DNA of 33,511 nt from Streptomyces cellulosae. Its GTDB lineage: Bacteria > Actinomycetota > Actinomycetes > Streptomycetales > Streptomycetaceae. The translations under genes and the position numbers were made by a program. Shown in pieces: positions 1 through 7,327 of the stretch; position 1 is the first letter of the stretch; each line of letters begins with the position of its first letter. Location of the stretch: assembly GCA_014655195.1 (NCBI GenBank), contig BNBH01000017.1:1-33511 (forward strand). The letters run 5' to 3'. The notes under the pieces are model-generated. The model was given only the letters and a program-made list of their open reading frames with translations. It ran no database searches and was not told where the DNA came from.

Positions 1-993
1 GCTCGTCGGAGAGCCAGCGTTTTGTGGGCACTGCTGCGCGACAACCGGGTGTTCACCCCCACCCAACCCGTCCCACAAACGGCTTGACACCGTCATTGAG
101 ACTCCTCGCAGTCGCTCCAGCAGGTCCCGGGATTCTGTCGGGTTCAGGGCCTGCGAGCGCAGTGTGTCATAGCGCTGACACAGCACAGTTGCCTCTTTCG
201 AGTCGGAGATCAGCCGCCCGTTCTTCTGCCCCTCCGAGTAGGCGAGCCTCCTCCCCTCGAAGGTCTCCAGGATCTGCAAGGGCCCATCCAGACAGGCATG
301 CAACCGCGCCTCCAGCGGTACTACCTGGAGCGTCACGTTGCGCGGAGCTGTGAGCTCAAGGACGTGGTTCACCAGCCCGCGCATCTCCTCCACGTCCCCG
401 AACCGCCGCCGGAACACATGCTCCTCGACGATGAAGCTGAACGGCACTGTCGGACGGTCCCTCATCGTCGCCTGGCGCTCCATCCGCGCGGCGAGCTGCA
501 CCTCCAGCTCCTCGTCCGTCCGCAATGGGATCGTGCCCTCGAACACCGCCCGCGCATACGCCTCCGACTGCAACAACCCCGGCACCAACCGGCACTCATA
601 CGTACACAGACTCACCGCCTCCCGCTCCAGCCTCGCCCACCGCCGGAACCACGCCGCCAGCCCCGCCTCCCCCCGCGCCAGGTGCCGCGCGGCCTTCCGC
701 AGCGCACCCGTGTTACCGAGCGCCTCCTCCGCCCGCTCCACGAATGCCTCGTCCGGCATCCGGCGCCCCAACTCCACCGACTCGACCGTGTGTTTCGAGT
801 ACTGGACCCTCGCACCGAGGTCCGCCCGACTCAGCCCCGCGTGCTCGCGCAGCGCCTGCACGACCGCCCCGAACGTCCGCAGGCTGTCCGACGGTTGCGG
901 CTCCCGCTCCCACTCCCCCACCGGCCCCGCCGGAACCGCCCGCACACCGCCGGCGCTCCCGGTCGCCTCCCCCTCGACCCCGACCACGTCCAT
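1..993 (-). CDS. XRE-family regulator with DUF5753 domain (partial)
   Basis: DNA-binding regulator of the Streptomyces XRE-DUF5753 (WhiJ-like) family. The ATG at 993 is preceded by a purine-rich AGGAAAGG. The frame stays open for 331 codons to the window edge. Residues ~38-90 form the helix-turn-helix (LREHAGLSRADLGARV, then a recognition helix ending SVELGRRMP). Residues ~110-290 match DUF5753: a WFRRWARLEREA helix, YECRLVPGLLQSEAYARAV, then FIVEEHVFRRRFG and NVTLQVVPL. Family members usually end shortly after a motif like SRDLLERLRG, seen here near residue 296. The frame continues a further ~30 codons of atypical sequence, so either the C-terminus is extended or the open frame is chance and the stop lies outside. 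The DUF397 partner is divergent at 1311 instead of directly downstream. Such regulators typically act on their own locus and on development or antibiotic genes; the target here is not known. Confidence 0.88.
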   Translation of the reverse strand, partial: MDVVGVEGEATGSAGGVRAVPAGPVGEWEREPQPSDSLRTFGAVVQALREHAGLSRADLGARVQYSKHTVESVELGRRMPDEAFVERAEEALGNTGALRKAARHLARGEAGLAAWFRRWARLEREAVSLCTYECRLVPGLLQSEAYARAVFEGTIPLRTDEELEVQLAARMERQATMRDRPTVPFSFIVEEHVFRRRFGDVEEMRGLVNHVLELTAPRNVTLQVVPLEARLHACLDGPLQILETFEGRRLAYSEGQKNGRLISDSKEATVLCQRYDTLRSQALNPTESRDLLERLRGVSMTVSSRLWDGLGGGEHPVVAQQCPQNAGSPTS

Positions 994-1080
994 CCGCCGC
1001 CCCTTTCCTCGCCTCCGCGCCGCACCACGCCGACGTCTCTCACACCGCTCGGCTCCACCCCAAGCCTGACGGTCATCAGA

Positions 1081-1166
1081 CGTACCGTCCACTCTTCGTG
1101 TCCGTACGCTGACTCAGCGTACGGGGTGCCACACTCGTCCCCGCCCCCGTCCGACCGCCACTCTGA
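1081..1166 (+). promoter_or_regulatory. Control element with 23-bp palindrome, shared with 6057-6142
   Basis: This segment lies between the divergent XRE gene (start 993) and the DUF397 gene (start 1311). It contains a perfect palindrome at 1102-1124: 11-bp arms (CCGTACGCTGA and its complement) around one central C. The 86 bp align without gaps to 6057-6142 upstream of the ATPase gene, with 62 identities counted by hand. The element also carries repeated CGTAC...CACTC blocks (CGTACCG at 1081, CGTACGGGG at 1118). The obvious reading is an operator for the XRE-DUF5753 regulator or a paralogue. That is inference from position and symmetry. Confidence 0.7.
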
Positions 1167-1310
1167 GGTCACGGAGATCCGGGACGAGCCGTCCGTGTCC
1201 ACCGCTCACCTGCGGAAACACCAGGCGGCACGCTCCCTCCGTGCACTCCCGCCCCTCACGGGCGGCGGCGGCCGGACCCGGCCGCGTCAGACGAGCTGGA
1301 AGGTGCAGTC

Positions 1311-1535
1311 ATGCAGAACGGAACCAACCTCTACGCCCTCGACATCAGCGCGGCCTCGTTCGCGAAGGCGTGCGGCGGCCCCTGCACCGAGGGGTGCGTG
1401 ACCCTCGCCCGGATCGGTGAGGACGCCTGGGCGCTGGGCGACAGCAAGCGGCCGGACGTAACGCCCCTGCGGTTCACCACGGAGGAACTGGACGCCGCCG
1501 GTATCGACCCGGCCCGCTTCGGCCTGGGCGCCTGA
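1311..1535 (+). CDS. DUF397 family protein
   Basis: A 74-residue DUF397 protein. The diagnostic part is CVTLARIGEDAWALGDSK followed by LRFTTEELDAAGID, matching the family pattern C-V-E-V-A ... V-A-V-R-D-S-K ... L-R-F-T-P-x-E-W. The usual opening W-x-K-S-S-Y is replaced by LDISAASFAKACGG, so the N-terminal half is divergent. The ATG is preceded by GGAAGG at a normal distance. DUF397 proteins are encoded beside XRE-DUF5753 regulators in Streptomyces and are thought to modulate them. The cognate candidate here is the divergent gene at 1-993. The shared element at 1081-1166 lies about 145 bp upstream of this start. Confidence 0.85.
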   Translation: MQNGTNLYALDISAASFAKACGGPCTEGCVTLARIGEDAWALGDSKRPDVTPLRFTTEELDAAGIDPARFGLGA

Positions 1536-1626
1536 CACCTCCCTCCCCTTCCCCCGCCCGCCGGCCGGACCGCGTTCCTCCCGCGCGTCCGGCCGGTACT
1601 CCTCGTCACGGAAACGGGAACAGCAC

Positions 1627-2094
1627 GTGCACCACCACGCCTACCTCTGGACCGGCCCGAAGGCCCGCTTCGACGACGAGGCCCTGCGGCGGCTCCCGCA
1701 CCCCGAACCGCCCCCGGCCGGCAGCAGGCCGGAACTGATCGAGCGCTACCGCCTGATCGCCGCGGAGTTCCGCACGGCGGACCTCCCGCCGCTGGAGACG
1801 GCGTACTGGCTCGTCAAGCCCCCCTCGCTGGTGCGGGGAACCTGGGAGGAGGCGAAGGAGGCGGCGGCCTGGCTGGGCGAGCGCCTGGCCGAGTACGCCC
1901 CGCGGTTCGCCGCGGAGCACGACCGGGACACGGCGCGCCTGGCCCGGCTGGTGGACGCCGCCGCCGAACGGCTGCACGCGGGCGGCGACGTGTCGTACGG
2001 CCACTACCTCGAACGCCCCGCCTACCTCGCCCTCGCCGTGGTCACCTGCTCCCCGAACCGCGCGGCCCCCGACTTGCCTTGCCCGTGCGCATAG
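1627..2094 (+). CDS. Hypothetical protein
   Basis: A 155-residue protein starting at a GTG with GGAAACGGGAA upstream. I do not recognise a family. It is soluble, with no signal peptide or membrane segment, and the middle is helical and charged (ELIERYRLIAAEFRTADLPPLETAYWLVKPPSLVRGTWEEA gives the flavour, split over residues ~38-78). It opens with three His residues (HHH) and ends in a Cys/Pro-rich tail (LPCPCA). It follows the DUF397 gene by 91 bp in the same direction, so the two may be co-transcribed. It converges on the next gene with only 7 bp between stops. Codon use is typical of the region, supporting a real gene. Confidence 0.7.
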   Translation: MHHHAYLWTGPKARFDDEALRRLPHPEPPPAGSRPELIERYRLIAAEFRTADLPPLETAYWLVKPPSLVRGTWEEAKEAAAWLGERLAEYAPRFAAEHDRDTARLARLVDAAAERLHAGGDVSYGHYLERPAYLALAVVTCSPNRAAPDLPCPCA

Positions 2095-2101
2095 ACCGCT
2101 T

Positions 2102-3235
2102 TCACTGGATCAAGTCGGTGTGCGGGTGCTCGGGGGACTCCGGGCAGACGTAGAGCTGCATGTTGTCGGTGCTGCCCACTTCCACCCGCGTCGGCTGTGC
2201 GGGGTTCAGGCCGGCGAGGTGGCCGCGGGCGTAGGCGGCGTCCCGCTCCTCCTGCGGCGCCCAACCGTACGTTTCGCCGTCCCATTCGAAAGAGGCGATG
2301 GTCAGCAGCGGGACCATCCGGGCCTCGCAGACGGCGCAGTACCGGGGGATCGGGTCGGTACGGCCCCACGGCGGCCAGCCGCCGGCCTTCCAGCCGGGAG
2401 TGTCGGCCAGGTGGGCGTCGTAGTACTCCGCCGGGTACTCCTCGTACGATCCGTCCACCACCGCACGTGCCGCCTGCCATCGGCTCCAGTCCCCCACCAC
2501 CTGCCTCAACTCCGGGCTCAGATCGAGGCTGCAGGGGTACTCGGTGATCGCTTCCGGGGCCAGCAGACACGGCTCCGGCACATAGCCGTCGTAGTTGGCC
2601 TCGTACGGTTCCGGTGGCGTGGCGAGGACGTCGGTGACCGAGGCGGCTGAGCGCCAGAACACCCTGGTCGCGGGCTTCCAGTCCGGCTTGTGGTCGTATG
2701 GGCACCACAGGATCTGGAGCAGATCGGCCTCTACGGGCGGACGCAGCAGGGGCACGTCGCGCAGATACAGCTGGGCCACGGGCAGCAGCGGGACCGGGCA
2801 CTCCTCGGGCAACGGAGGGCCCGCGTCGAGCCGCTCCGCGAGCCTCGCGGCCTTCTGCTCCAGGGCCGCCACCTCCTCGGGCGTGAACAAGGGGCCGTAG
2901 GAGTCGTCATGCTGCTGAGCCCGCCGGTATCTGCCGAGCCGTATCGCTGCGGGTGACTCACGGAAGCCGCTGTCACCGTGCAGGTGCGCGTCCTCGCAGT
3001 GCGGCCAGGGTTCGTCGGCCGGCCACAGCAACGGTCCCCCGACGGAACTGTCCTTGACCGACGGCGATCCCGGGCGGGGGTGCAGCCGGACCGCGGGACG
3101 CGCCAGCGGGGCCAGTTCGGGAAACAGCTCGGTCACCTCGACCGGCCGCGGTGGAGTGGTACGTACGAGAACCATGCCGGTGATCCTGTCACCCGCCACC
3201 GACAGTCCCCCGCCTGCGCGGAGGCTCCGGGACAT
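2102..3235 (-). CDS. DUF1963 (YwqG-like) protein
   Basis: A 377-residue cytoplasmic protein resembling the DUF1963/YwqG family, whose function is unknown. Features are GGPLLWPADEPWPHC (residues ~66-80), PLLPVAQLYLRDVP (~148-161), ADLLQILWCPYDH (~169-181), and a C-terminal YCAVCEARM...LLTIASFEWDG block with paired cysteines that could bind a metal. The pattern G-G-x-P-x-x-P...W-P followed by L-A-Q-I/L and L-L-Q-I/F-x-C is the family hallmark. Two starts are possible: the ATG at 3235 with GGAACGGAG upstream, or the ATG at 3175 (MVLVRTTPP) with ACAGGAT upstream. The second gives a more family-like N-terminus. It stands alone between a convergent gene and the oxidoreductase, which ends 120 bp upstream. 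Confidence 0.7.
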   Translation of the reverse strand: MSRSLRAGGGLSVAGDRITGMVLVRTTPPRPVEVTELFPELAPLARPAVRLHPRPGSPSVKDSSVGGPLLWPADEPWPHCEDAHLHGDSGFRESPAAIRLGRYRRAQQHDDSYGPLFTPEEVAALEQKAARLAERLDAGPPLPEECPVPLLPVAQLYLRDVPLLRPPVEADLLQILWCPYDHKPDWKPATRVFWRSAASVTDVLATPPEPYEANYDGYVPEPCLLAPEAITEYPCSLDLSPELRQVVGDWSRWQAARAVVDGSYEEYPAEYYDAHLADTPGWKAGGWPPWGRTDPIPRYCAVCEARMVPLLTIASFEWDGETYGWAPQEERDAAYARGHLAGLNPAQPTRVEVGSTDNMQLYVCPESPEHPHTDLIQ

Positions 3236-3355
3236 CGGGAACTCCGTTCCGGCTTCCCGCCTTCCTCATGGCCCGGCCGCCGGGCGCCTCCGGGTCCGAG
3301 TCCAGCCGGGAGCTGCAAGTGCCGGCGAGGCCGGGTCCGGTCGTCGCGGTCGGCG

Positions 3356-4807
3356 TCAGCCTTCGAGCAGGTGCGCGCTCGCGGGCCGGTCCGCCTTCCG
3401 CCATGTCTCCAGTGCCGCCCGGGCCGCGTAGTACCCGCACATTCCGTGCACCGAGGGACCCGGCGGGGTCGCCGAGGAGCACAGCCACGTGCCGGGCAGG
3501 GGCGTCCGGTAGGGGTTCCAGCGCGGGACGGGGCGGGCCAGCGTCTGCCACAGGGTCATCGCGCCGGAGGCGATGTCGCCGCCGACGTAGTTGGGGTTGT
3601 ACGCGCCCAACTCCGCCGCCGACACGCCGCGTTCGGCGATCACCGTGTCGGTGAAGCCCGGCGCGTGGCGTTCGAGGGCGGCGCGGATCGTCGGCAGGGG
3701 ATCGCGGGGATCGCCGTGGGGCACGTGGGCGTAGGCCCAGACCGGTCGTCTGCCCCGGACGGCCCGTGCCGGGTCCGCGGCGGCCGGGTCGACCACGATG
3801 ATGTACGGGTGCGGGACCCTCACCCCCCGGGCCGTCGCCGTCTCGGCTCGGGCCAGTTCCGGTGCCTTGCCGTGGGCCCCGCCCAGGTGGATCGTGGCGG
3901 CCTGGGCGAGGCGGGGGTCGGCCCAGGGGATCGCGCCGTCGACGAGGAAGTCGGCCTTGGCAGCGCCCGGTCCGTACCGGTAGCGGGACAGCGCGCGGAG
4001 GTACCCCTGGGGCAGCGGGGCGATCCGGGCCAGTTCGCGGGGCGAGACGTCCAGGAGGGTGAGCCCGCGGGTGGGCGGTCCCGCAGATCGTCCACCCGGA
4101 CACCGGTGTGGATCCGGCCGCCGAGCCGTTCGATCTGTCGGGCCATGACGGCGGCGACGGCCTGGGAGCCGCCCTGGGGGACGGGCCAGCCGGTGGTGTG
4201 GGCGAGGTGCCCGAGCAGCAGGGCGACAGCGGCGGACGCCGGTGAGGGCAGTCGGCCGATGCCGTGGGCGGCCACACCGGTGAGGAGCGCCCGGGCCGCC
4301 TCCGTGCGCAGGCCTCCGCCGACGCGCAGGGCCTGGGCCGGCAGGCGGGTGGCCAGCAGGGCCAGGGCCTTCGGGTTCGGCGGCGTGCGTTGTGTGGAGA
4401 GCATCAGGTCCACCACGTCCGCGGAACGCTCCATCAACGGGAGCATCGGCCGCCGCCATCGCTGCCCGTCACGGCCGAGTCCGGCGCAGGTGGCGTCGAG
4501 GTCACGCCATGCCAGTGCGGCCGGTCGGCCCTGGAGGGGGTGCCCGCAGGCGGCGGGAGAGTGCAGCAGGGGGACGCCGTGCGCCTCCAGGTCGAGTGAC
4601 CGCATGAACGGGGACGCCGGCGCCATGGGGTGGACGGCCGCGCAGATGTCGTGGAGGATTTCGGAGTCGAACAGCGCTTCCGTGCGCAGCCCTCCGCCGA
4701 TGCGCTGGTGTGCCTCGAACACCTCGACCCGGAGCCCGGCACGGGCGAGGGTGAGCGCGGCGGCGAGACCGTTCGGTCCGGAACCGAACGACGACGGCGT
4801 CCGTCAT
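3356..4807 (-). pseudogene. FAD-dependent phytoene-desaturase-like oxidoreductase, two frameshifts
   Basis: The conceptual product is a ~483-residue NAD(P)/FAD-dependent oxidoreductase of the phytoene-desaturase-like superfamily. Its N-terminus is MTDAVVV followed, after a frame change, by the dinucleotide-binding motif GSGPNGLAAALTLARAGL and then RIGGGLRTE. The ATG at 4807 has GAGAGGA upstream and lies 10 bp after the small membrane gene. Two indels break the frame: an extra A in the plus-strand AACCGAACGACG near 4787-4788, and a missing base near 4073-4083, between VRVDDLRD and RGLTLLDVSP. The first and last parts share one frame; the ~700-bp middle is shifted. Downstream landmarks are intact (GPGAAKADFLVDGAIPW, YNPNYVGGDIASG, a C-terminal CSSATPPGPSVHGMCGY flavin-site segment). 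The cause is either real inactivation or two base-calling errors. Codon bias and conservation are preserved throughout, which suggests recent damage or error. Confidence 0.8.
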
Positions 4808-4817
4808 GAGGGTCCTC

Positions 4818-5024
4818 TCAGTGGAAGGCCAGCCAGCCGATGCCCAGGGCGCACGTGACGCCGGCGGCGGCCATGGCGGCGGGCCGGTTGCGGTGCAGCG
4901 CGAACCAGAACAGCGCGGCGGTCACCAGCACGGCGCCCGTCCCTGTCGAGGCGCGCAACGGCCCGTCGCTGTAGCCGTATTCGTCGGCGTGCTGTGCCAG
5001 CCAGGCGAACCAGGTGATTCTCAA
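4818..5024 (-). CDS. Small membrane protein (two predicted TM helices)
   Basis: A ~68-residue protein with two hydrophobic segments: TGTGAVLVTAALFWFALH (residues ~30-47) and AAMAAAGVTCALGIGWLAFH at the C-terminus. They are separated by a short Arg-containing loop, and a WFAWLAQHADEYGY segment comes first. No ATG is available. The best start is TTG at 5024, preceded by GGGAA. The frame is open further upstream, but that sequence overlaps the preceding gene in another frame and looks noncoding. It lies between the 5065-5457 gene and the oxidoreductase (10 bp), so it is probably part of the LuxR-headed cluster. Family not recognised. Confidence 0.65.
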   Translation of the reverse strand: MRITWFAWLAQHADEYGYSDGPLRASTGTGAVLVTAALFWFALHRNRPAAMAAAGVTCALGIGWLAFH

Positions 5025-5064
5025 GACGCTTCCCGTGGACCTTTCGTGGTGGTGGTGTTGTTGT

Positions 5065-5457
5065 TCAGGTCCGGCCGTGCGGCGCGGTAGCCGCGAGGAG
5101 GGTTTCTCTGGCGAGACGGTCGGTGCGGTCCGCGGCGCCCAGGCGGTGCAGGACGATCCAGCGGCCGTCGTCGTGCGCGGCGGCCACGACGGACGCGCCG
5201 CGCGTGGCGCCGTTGTGCCACGTGATCGACGCACTCCGCTGCCAGCTGGGGGCGGGCGGGCCCAGTCGGCGTTCGACGAGCAGTCCGGTCACGACCTGGG
5301 ACAGGGTCCGGCAGGTGGACCACAGGCCGCCGGCCGGCAGGATCGGCCCGGTCAGCGTCCACCGGGGACGGGGCCGCCCGAACAGGCCCCGTGGCACGAG
5401 ACACCGGTCCCGCGGCGGCAGCGCGGTCACCGCACCCGCGTCCAGGCCCAGCGGCAA
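5065..5457 (-). CDS. Unknown protein downstream of LuxR-type regulator
   Basis: About 130 residues, no recognised family. It contains RCLVPRGLFGRPRPRW, a Leu-rich helix, and ASITWHNGATRGASVVAAAHDDGRWIVLHRL, a beta-rich stretch. No signal peptide or membrane helix is seen. The start is uncertain: TTG at 5457 has no convincing Shine-Dalgarno sequence. The frame continues upstream without interruption through the 15-bp tandem repeat up to the TGA that ends the LuxR gene, and it is the same frame as LuxR. A start at CTG or ATT inside the repeat, translational coupling, or a former LuxR fusion are alternatives. The coding character of the TTG-to-stop part is good. Confidence 0.55.
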   Translation of the reverse strand: MPLGLDAGAVTALPPRDRCLVPRGLFGRPRPRWTLTGPILPAGGLWSTCRTLSQVVTGLLVERRLGPPAPSWQRSASITWHNGATRGASVVAAAHDDGRWIVLHRLGAADRTDRLARETLLAATAPHGRT

Positions 5458-5471
5458 CAGAACGTGCCGCT

Positions 5472-5546
5472 GGCCGTATGGGGCATGGCCGTATGGGGCA
5501 ATGCCTCTTGCGGCAATGCCGTAGGGGGCAATGCCTCAGGAGGCGG
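5472..5546. repeat. 15-bp tandem repeat, five units
   Basis: Five contiguous 15-bp units at 5472, 5487, 5502, 5517 and 5532. The plus-strand consensus is [G/T]GCC + TATGGGGCA or similar. Units 1 and 2 are nearly identical; units 3 and 5 are more diverged. Each unit is itself a small GCC...GGC dyad. On the minus strand, in the LuxR frame, the units spell a pentapeptide of the form G-I/H-A-P-Y. The LuxR stop codon (5536-5538) sits inside the last unit. Confidence 0.8.
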
Positions 5547-5808
5547 TTGTCTCCTCGGAGAGGGCCTCGTAATGATGGAACGCCACCAGACTGGCCTCGA
5601 ATCTGGATCCCACGTCCAGCTTGCGCACGACGCTCGTGACATGCGCCCGGACGGTTCTTTCCGCGATTCCCAGCCGCCGGGCGAGCAGGCGGTTCGTCTC
5701 GCCTCTCGCCAGGCAGCGCAGAACTTCACGCTCCCGGGACGTCAGGCGTGCCAGCGTCTCCCCGTCAACGGAAACGTCGAACGGCCGGGTCTCTACGACC
5801 GTGGTCAA
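5536..5808 (-). CDS. Small LuxR-type helix-turn-helix regulator
   Basis: A 90-residue stand-alone LuxR/GerE DNA-binding domain. Residues ~20-80 read LTSREREVLRCLARGETNRLLARRLGIAERTVRAHVTSVVRKLDVGSR, with the invariant Glu and the T-V-[KR]-x-H-V recognition helix. There is no receiver or sensor domain, so its input is unknown. The start is TTG at 5808, preceded by GGGGAGA eight bases upstream. It heads a minus-strand cluster (unknown protein, small membrane protein, oxidoreductase) and is divergent from the ATPase gene at 6147. An imperfect dyad TGACT-N8-AGTCA at 5973-5990 and the palindrome ACTGGTCAGT at 5929-5938 lie upstream as possible operators. Both are weak. Confidence 0.88.
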   Translation of the reverse strand: MTTVVETRPFDVSVDGETLARLTSREREVLRCLARGETNRLLARRLGIAERTVRAHVTSVVRKLDVGSRFEASLVAFHHYEALSEETTAS

Positions 5809-6056
5809 GTGAAATCTCCCCCTGCGTACGTACCCCCGCTGAGCCGAATGCGGCGCAGCAGGGCAAAGCGGGCACGCCGGCAGCGGTGGTCAATCGCTGC
5901 ACCGAGGCGTCGCCCGCATCATTTCCTTACTGGTCAGTTTAGTGTCGCGCGGTGGCTGGAAAGCCCTTCCGGTGACTTGAATCACAGTCAACTTCGTTAG
6001 GGCAACCACTCTTTGACACCTGTCGGAGTTCCTCACACAGCGCCGCGCGACTCCGG
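5809..6056. other. Divergent intergenic region
   Basis: No gene is seen in this part of the LuxR/ATPase divergent region. It is less GC-rich than its surroundings around 5920-6020, as expected for promoters. It holds ACTGGTCAGT (5929-5938), TGACT-N8-AGTCA (5973-5990) and a TTGACA at 6013-6018 with no convincing -10 partner. The shared control element follows at 6057. Confidence 0.5.
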
Positions 6057-6142
6057 CGTACCGCGCACTCTCCCCCTTCGTACGCCTGCTCCGCGTACGG
6101 GGCGCGGCACTCGCGCCCGCCGGCACCGAGCCGCCAGTCTGA
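6057..6142 (+). promoter_or_regulatory. Second copy of the shared control element
   Basis: This copy aligns base for base with 1081-1166 at a constant offset of 4976. The central dyad is CGTACGC-N7-GCGTACG (6079-6099), less perfect than the 23-bp palindrome in the first copy. The following GTACGGGG, CACTCG, CCCGCC and CCGCCA.TCTGA blocks are conserved. The copy ends four bases before the ATG at 6147, so it covers the whole promoter and leader of the ATPase gene. No Shine-Dalgarno sequence is visible, so the mRNA may be leaderless or nearly so. Confidence 0.7.
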
Positions 6143-6146
6143 CGCC

Positions 6147-6581
6147 ATGAACCACGCAACACCTCGCATCGCAAGCCCCCTTCGCGCCTTCACGCAGTTG
6201 CTGTCGTCCACACGGCGCGGCGCCCGTCTGGCGCGGCTGCTCGCGGTGGCCGCACTGCGTTCCTGGGGCGTCTCGCGGGACCTCGTGGAGCGCGCCGAGC
6301 TGGTCGTCGCGGAGCTGGCCGCCAACGCCGTGCTGCACGGCCGCGTGCCGGGGCGCTGCTTCCGGCTCACGCTCGCCCTCGACCCTGCGGCCGGCCGCCT
6401 CCGAGTCGAGGTCAGCGACGCCCGCGGAGACCTCCGCCCCACGGACACCACGCCTGACCCCCTGTCCACCGGCGGACGCGGCCTGACCCTCGTCGCGGCC
6501 CTCGCCGACCACTGGGACTGCGTCCCTTATCCGCCCACCGGCAAGACGGTCCGGGCGGATCTGGTCGACGCGGTTGCTTGA
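6147..6581 (+). CDS. RsbW-like ATP-binding protein (HATPase_c_2)
   Basis: A 144-residue GHKL-type ATPase of the anti-sigma-factor/serine kinase-like group abundant in Streptomyces. The N box is ELVVAELAANAVLHG (residues ~52-66). The G1 box is VEVSDARGD (~91-99). The G2 region is STGGRGLTLVAALADHWDC (~110-128). There is no sensor or membrane segment. Genes of this type commonly cluster with XRE-DUF5753 and DUF397 genes. Here the ATPase is 4.6 kb from that pair but shares its upstream control element, which suggests a common regulator. The partner could be a sigma factor or the XRE protein. Kinase activity is not assured, because many family members lack known substrates. Confidence 0.85.
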   Translation: MNHATPRIASPLRAFTQLLSSTRRGARLARLLAVAALRSWGVSRDLVERAELVVAELAANAVLHGRVPGRCFRLTLALDPAAGRLRVEVSDARGDLRPTDTTPDPLSTGGRGLTLVAALADHWDCVPYPPTGKTVRADLVDAVA

Positions 6582-6621
6582 CCACCTCGACGGCCGGCCC
6601 TCAGCCGACCATCCCTCTGGG

Positions 6622-7193
6622 TCAGTACAGGTAGTCGACGTCGCCGGCCGGTGCCTTGGGGCTGCTCAGCTCGGTCCACCCAAGCGTCCACCAGAACAAG
6701 GGCCAGGTGAGAAACGCGGCCGGCGTCGAAGGGGAGGCGCCCGGACGCCGCGAAGGCCAGCACGGCGCCGAGGGAGAAGATGTCACTGGCCGGGGTGAGC
6801 CGCTCGCCGAGAATCTGCTCGGGAGCCATGAATCCGGGTGAGCCGATCACCACCCCGGTGGATGTCGGACCGCTGGTGGTCGAACCGTCCAGTGCCCGGA
6901 CGATGCCGAAGTCGATCACCTTGGGTCCGTCGATGGTGACCATCACGTTCGACGGCTTCAGATCACGGTGTACGAGCCCGGCTCCATGGATGTCGCCCAG
7001 AGCCCGGCACAGACCGGAGGCCAGGCCGCGCACGGGGCGAGCCGTCCCGGGGGCAGCCGCCGAGGACCGGGCGGCCGGACAGGACGTAGTGCGAGTTGGC
7101 CAGCGCGATGAACAGGAGCATGAGCCCTCGGGCCAGGTCGGGGGCGAGGGCGCGAGCGGTGACGGCGGTCGGCTCTGTCGTTCGGGTCGGCAT
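6622..7193 (-). pseudogene. Mosaic relic: membrane-protein N-terminus plus Ser/Thr kinase core
   Basis: Three coding fragments in three different minus-strand frames lie end to end. At 7193-7055, MPTRTTEPTAVTARALAPD then LARGLMLLFIALANSHYVL resembles the N-terminus of DUF418-type integral membrane proteins. At about 7050-6722 is a Ser/Thr kinase core with ALGDIHGAGLVHRDLKPSN (catalytic Asp), VIDFGIVRAL (DFG), GSPGFMAPEQ (APE) and DIFSLGAVLAFAASGRLPFDA. The N-lobe with its glycine loop and Lys is missing, as is everything after the F-helix region. At about 6720-6622 is a hydrophobic tail containing FLTWPLFWWTLGW and ending PAGDVDYLY before TGA. No single frame can give a working kinase. This is a deletion or recombination remnant. 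Confidence 0.72.
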
Positions 7194-7327
7194 GGGTTCA
7201 CTTCAGCGGCGCCCCCCGGGTGCGGGATCCGGCGGAAGTCGACGGCCGTGCGACTTCGTCCACATCCCGGCCGGCGGGACAGGACCAAGGAGGCAGCGTT
7301 GTCAGTGGGGGCTGCCACCATCTAGGC

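Noticed and set aside
6013..6018. TTGACA as a -35 box for the ATPase gene
   Set aside because: No acceptable -10 at 16-19 bp, and the shared control element lies closer to the gene.
6574..7325. Plus-strand genes in the stretch between the ATPase and SMI1 genes
   Set aside because: Plus-strand frames here are Arg/Gly-rich with no motifs, while the minus strand carries clear kinase signatures.
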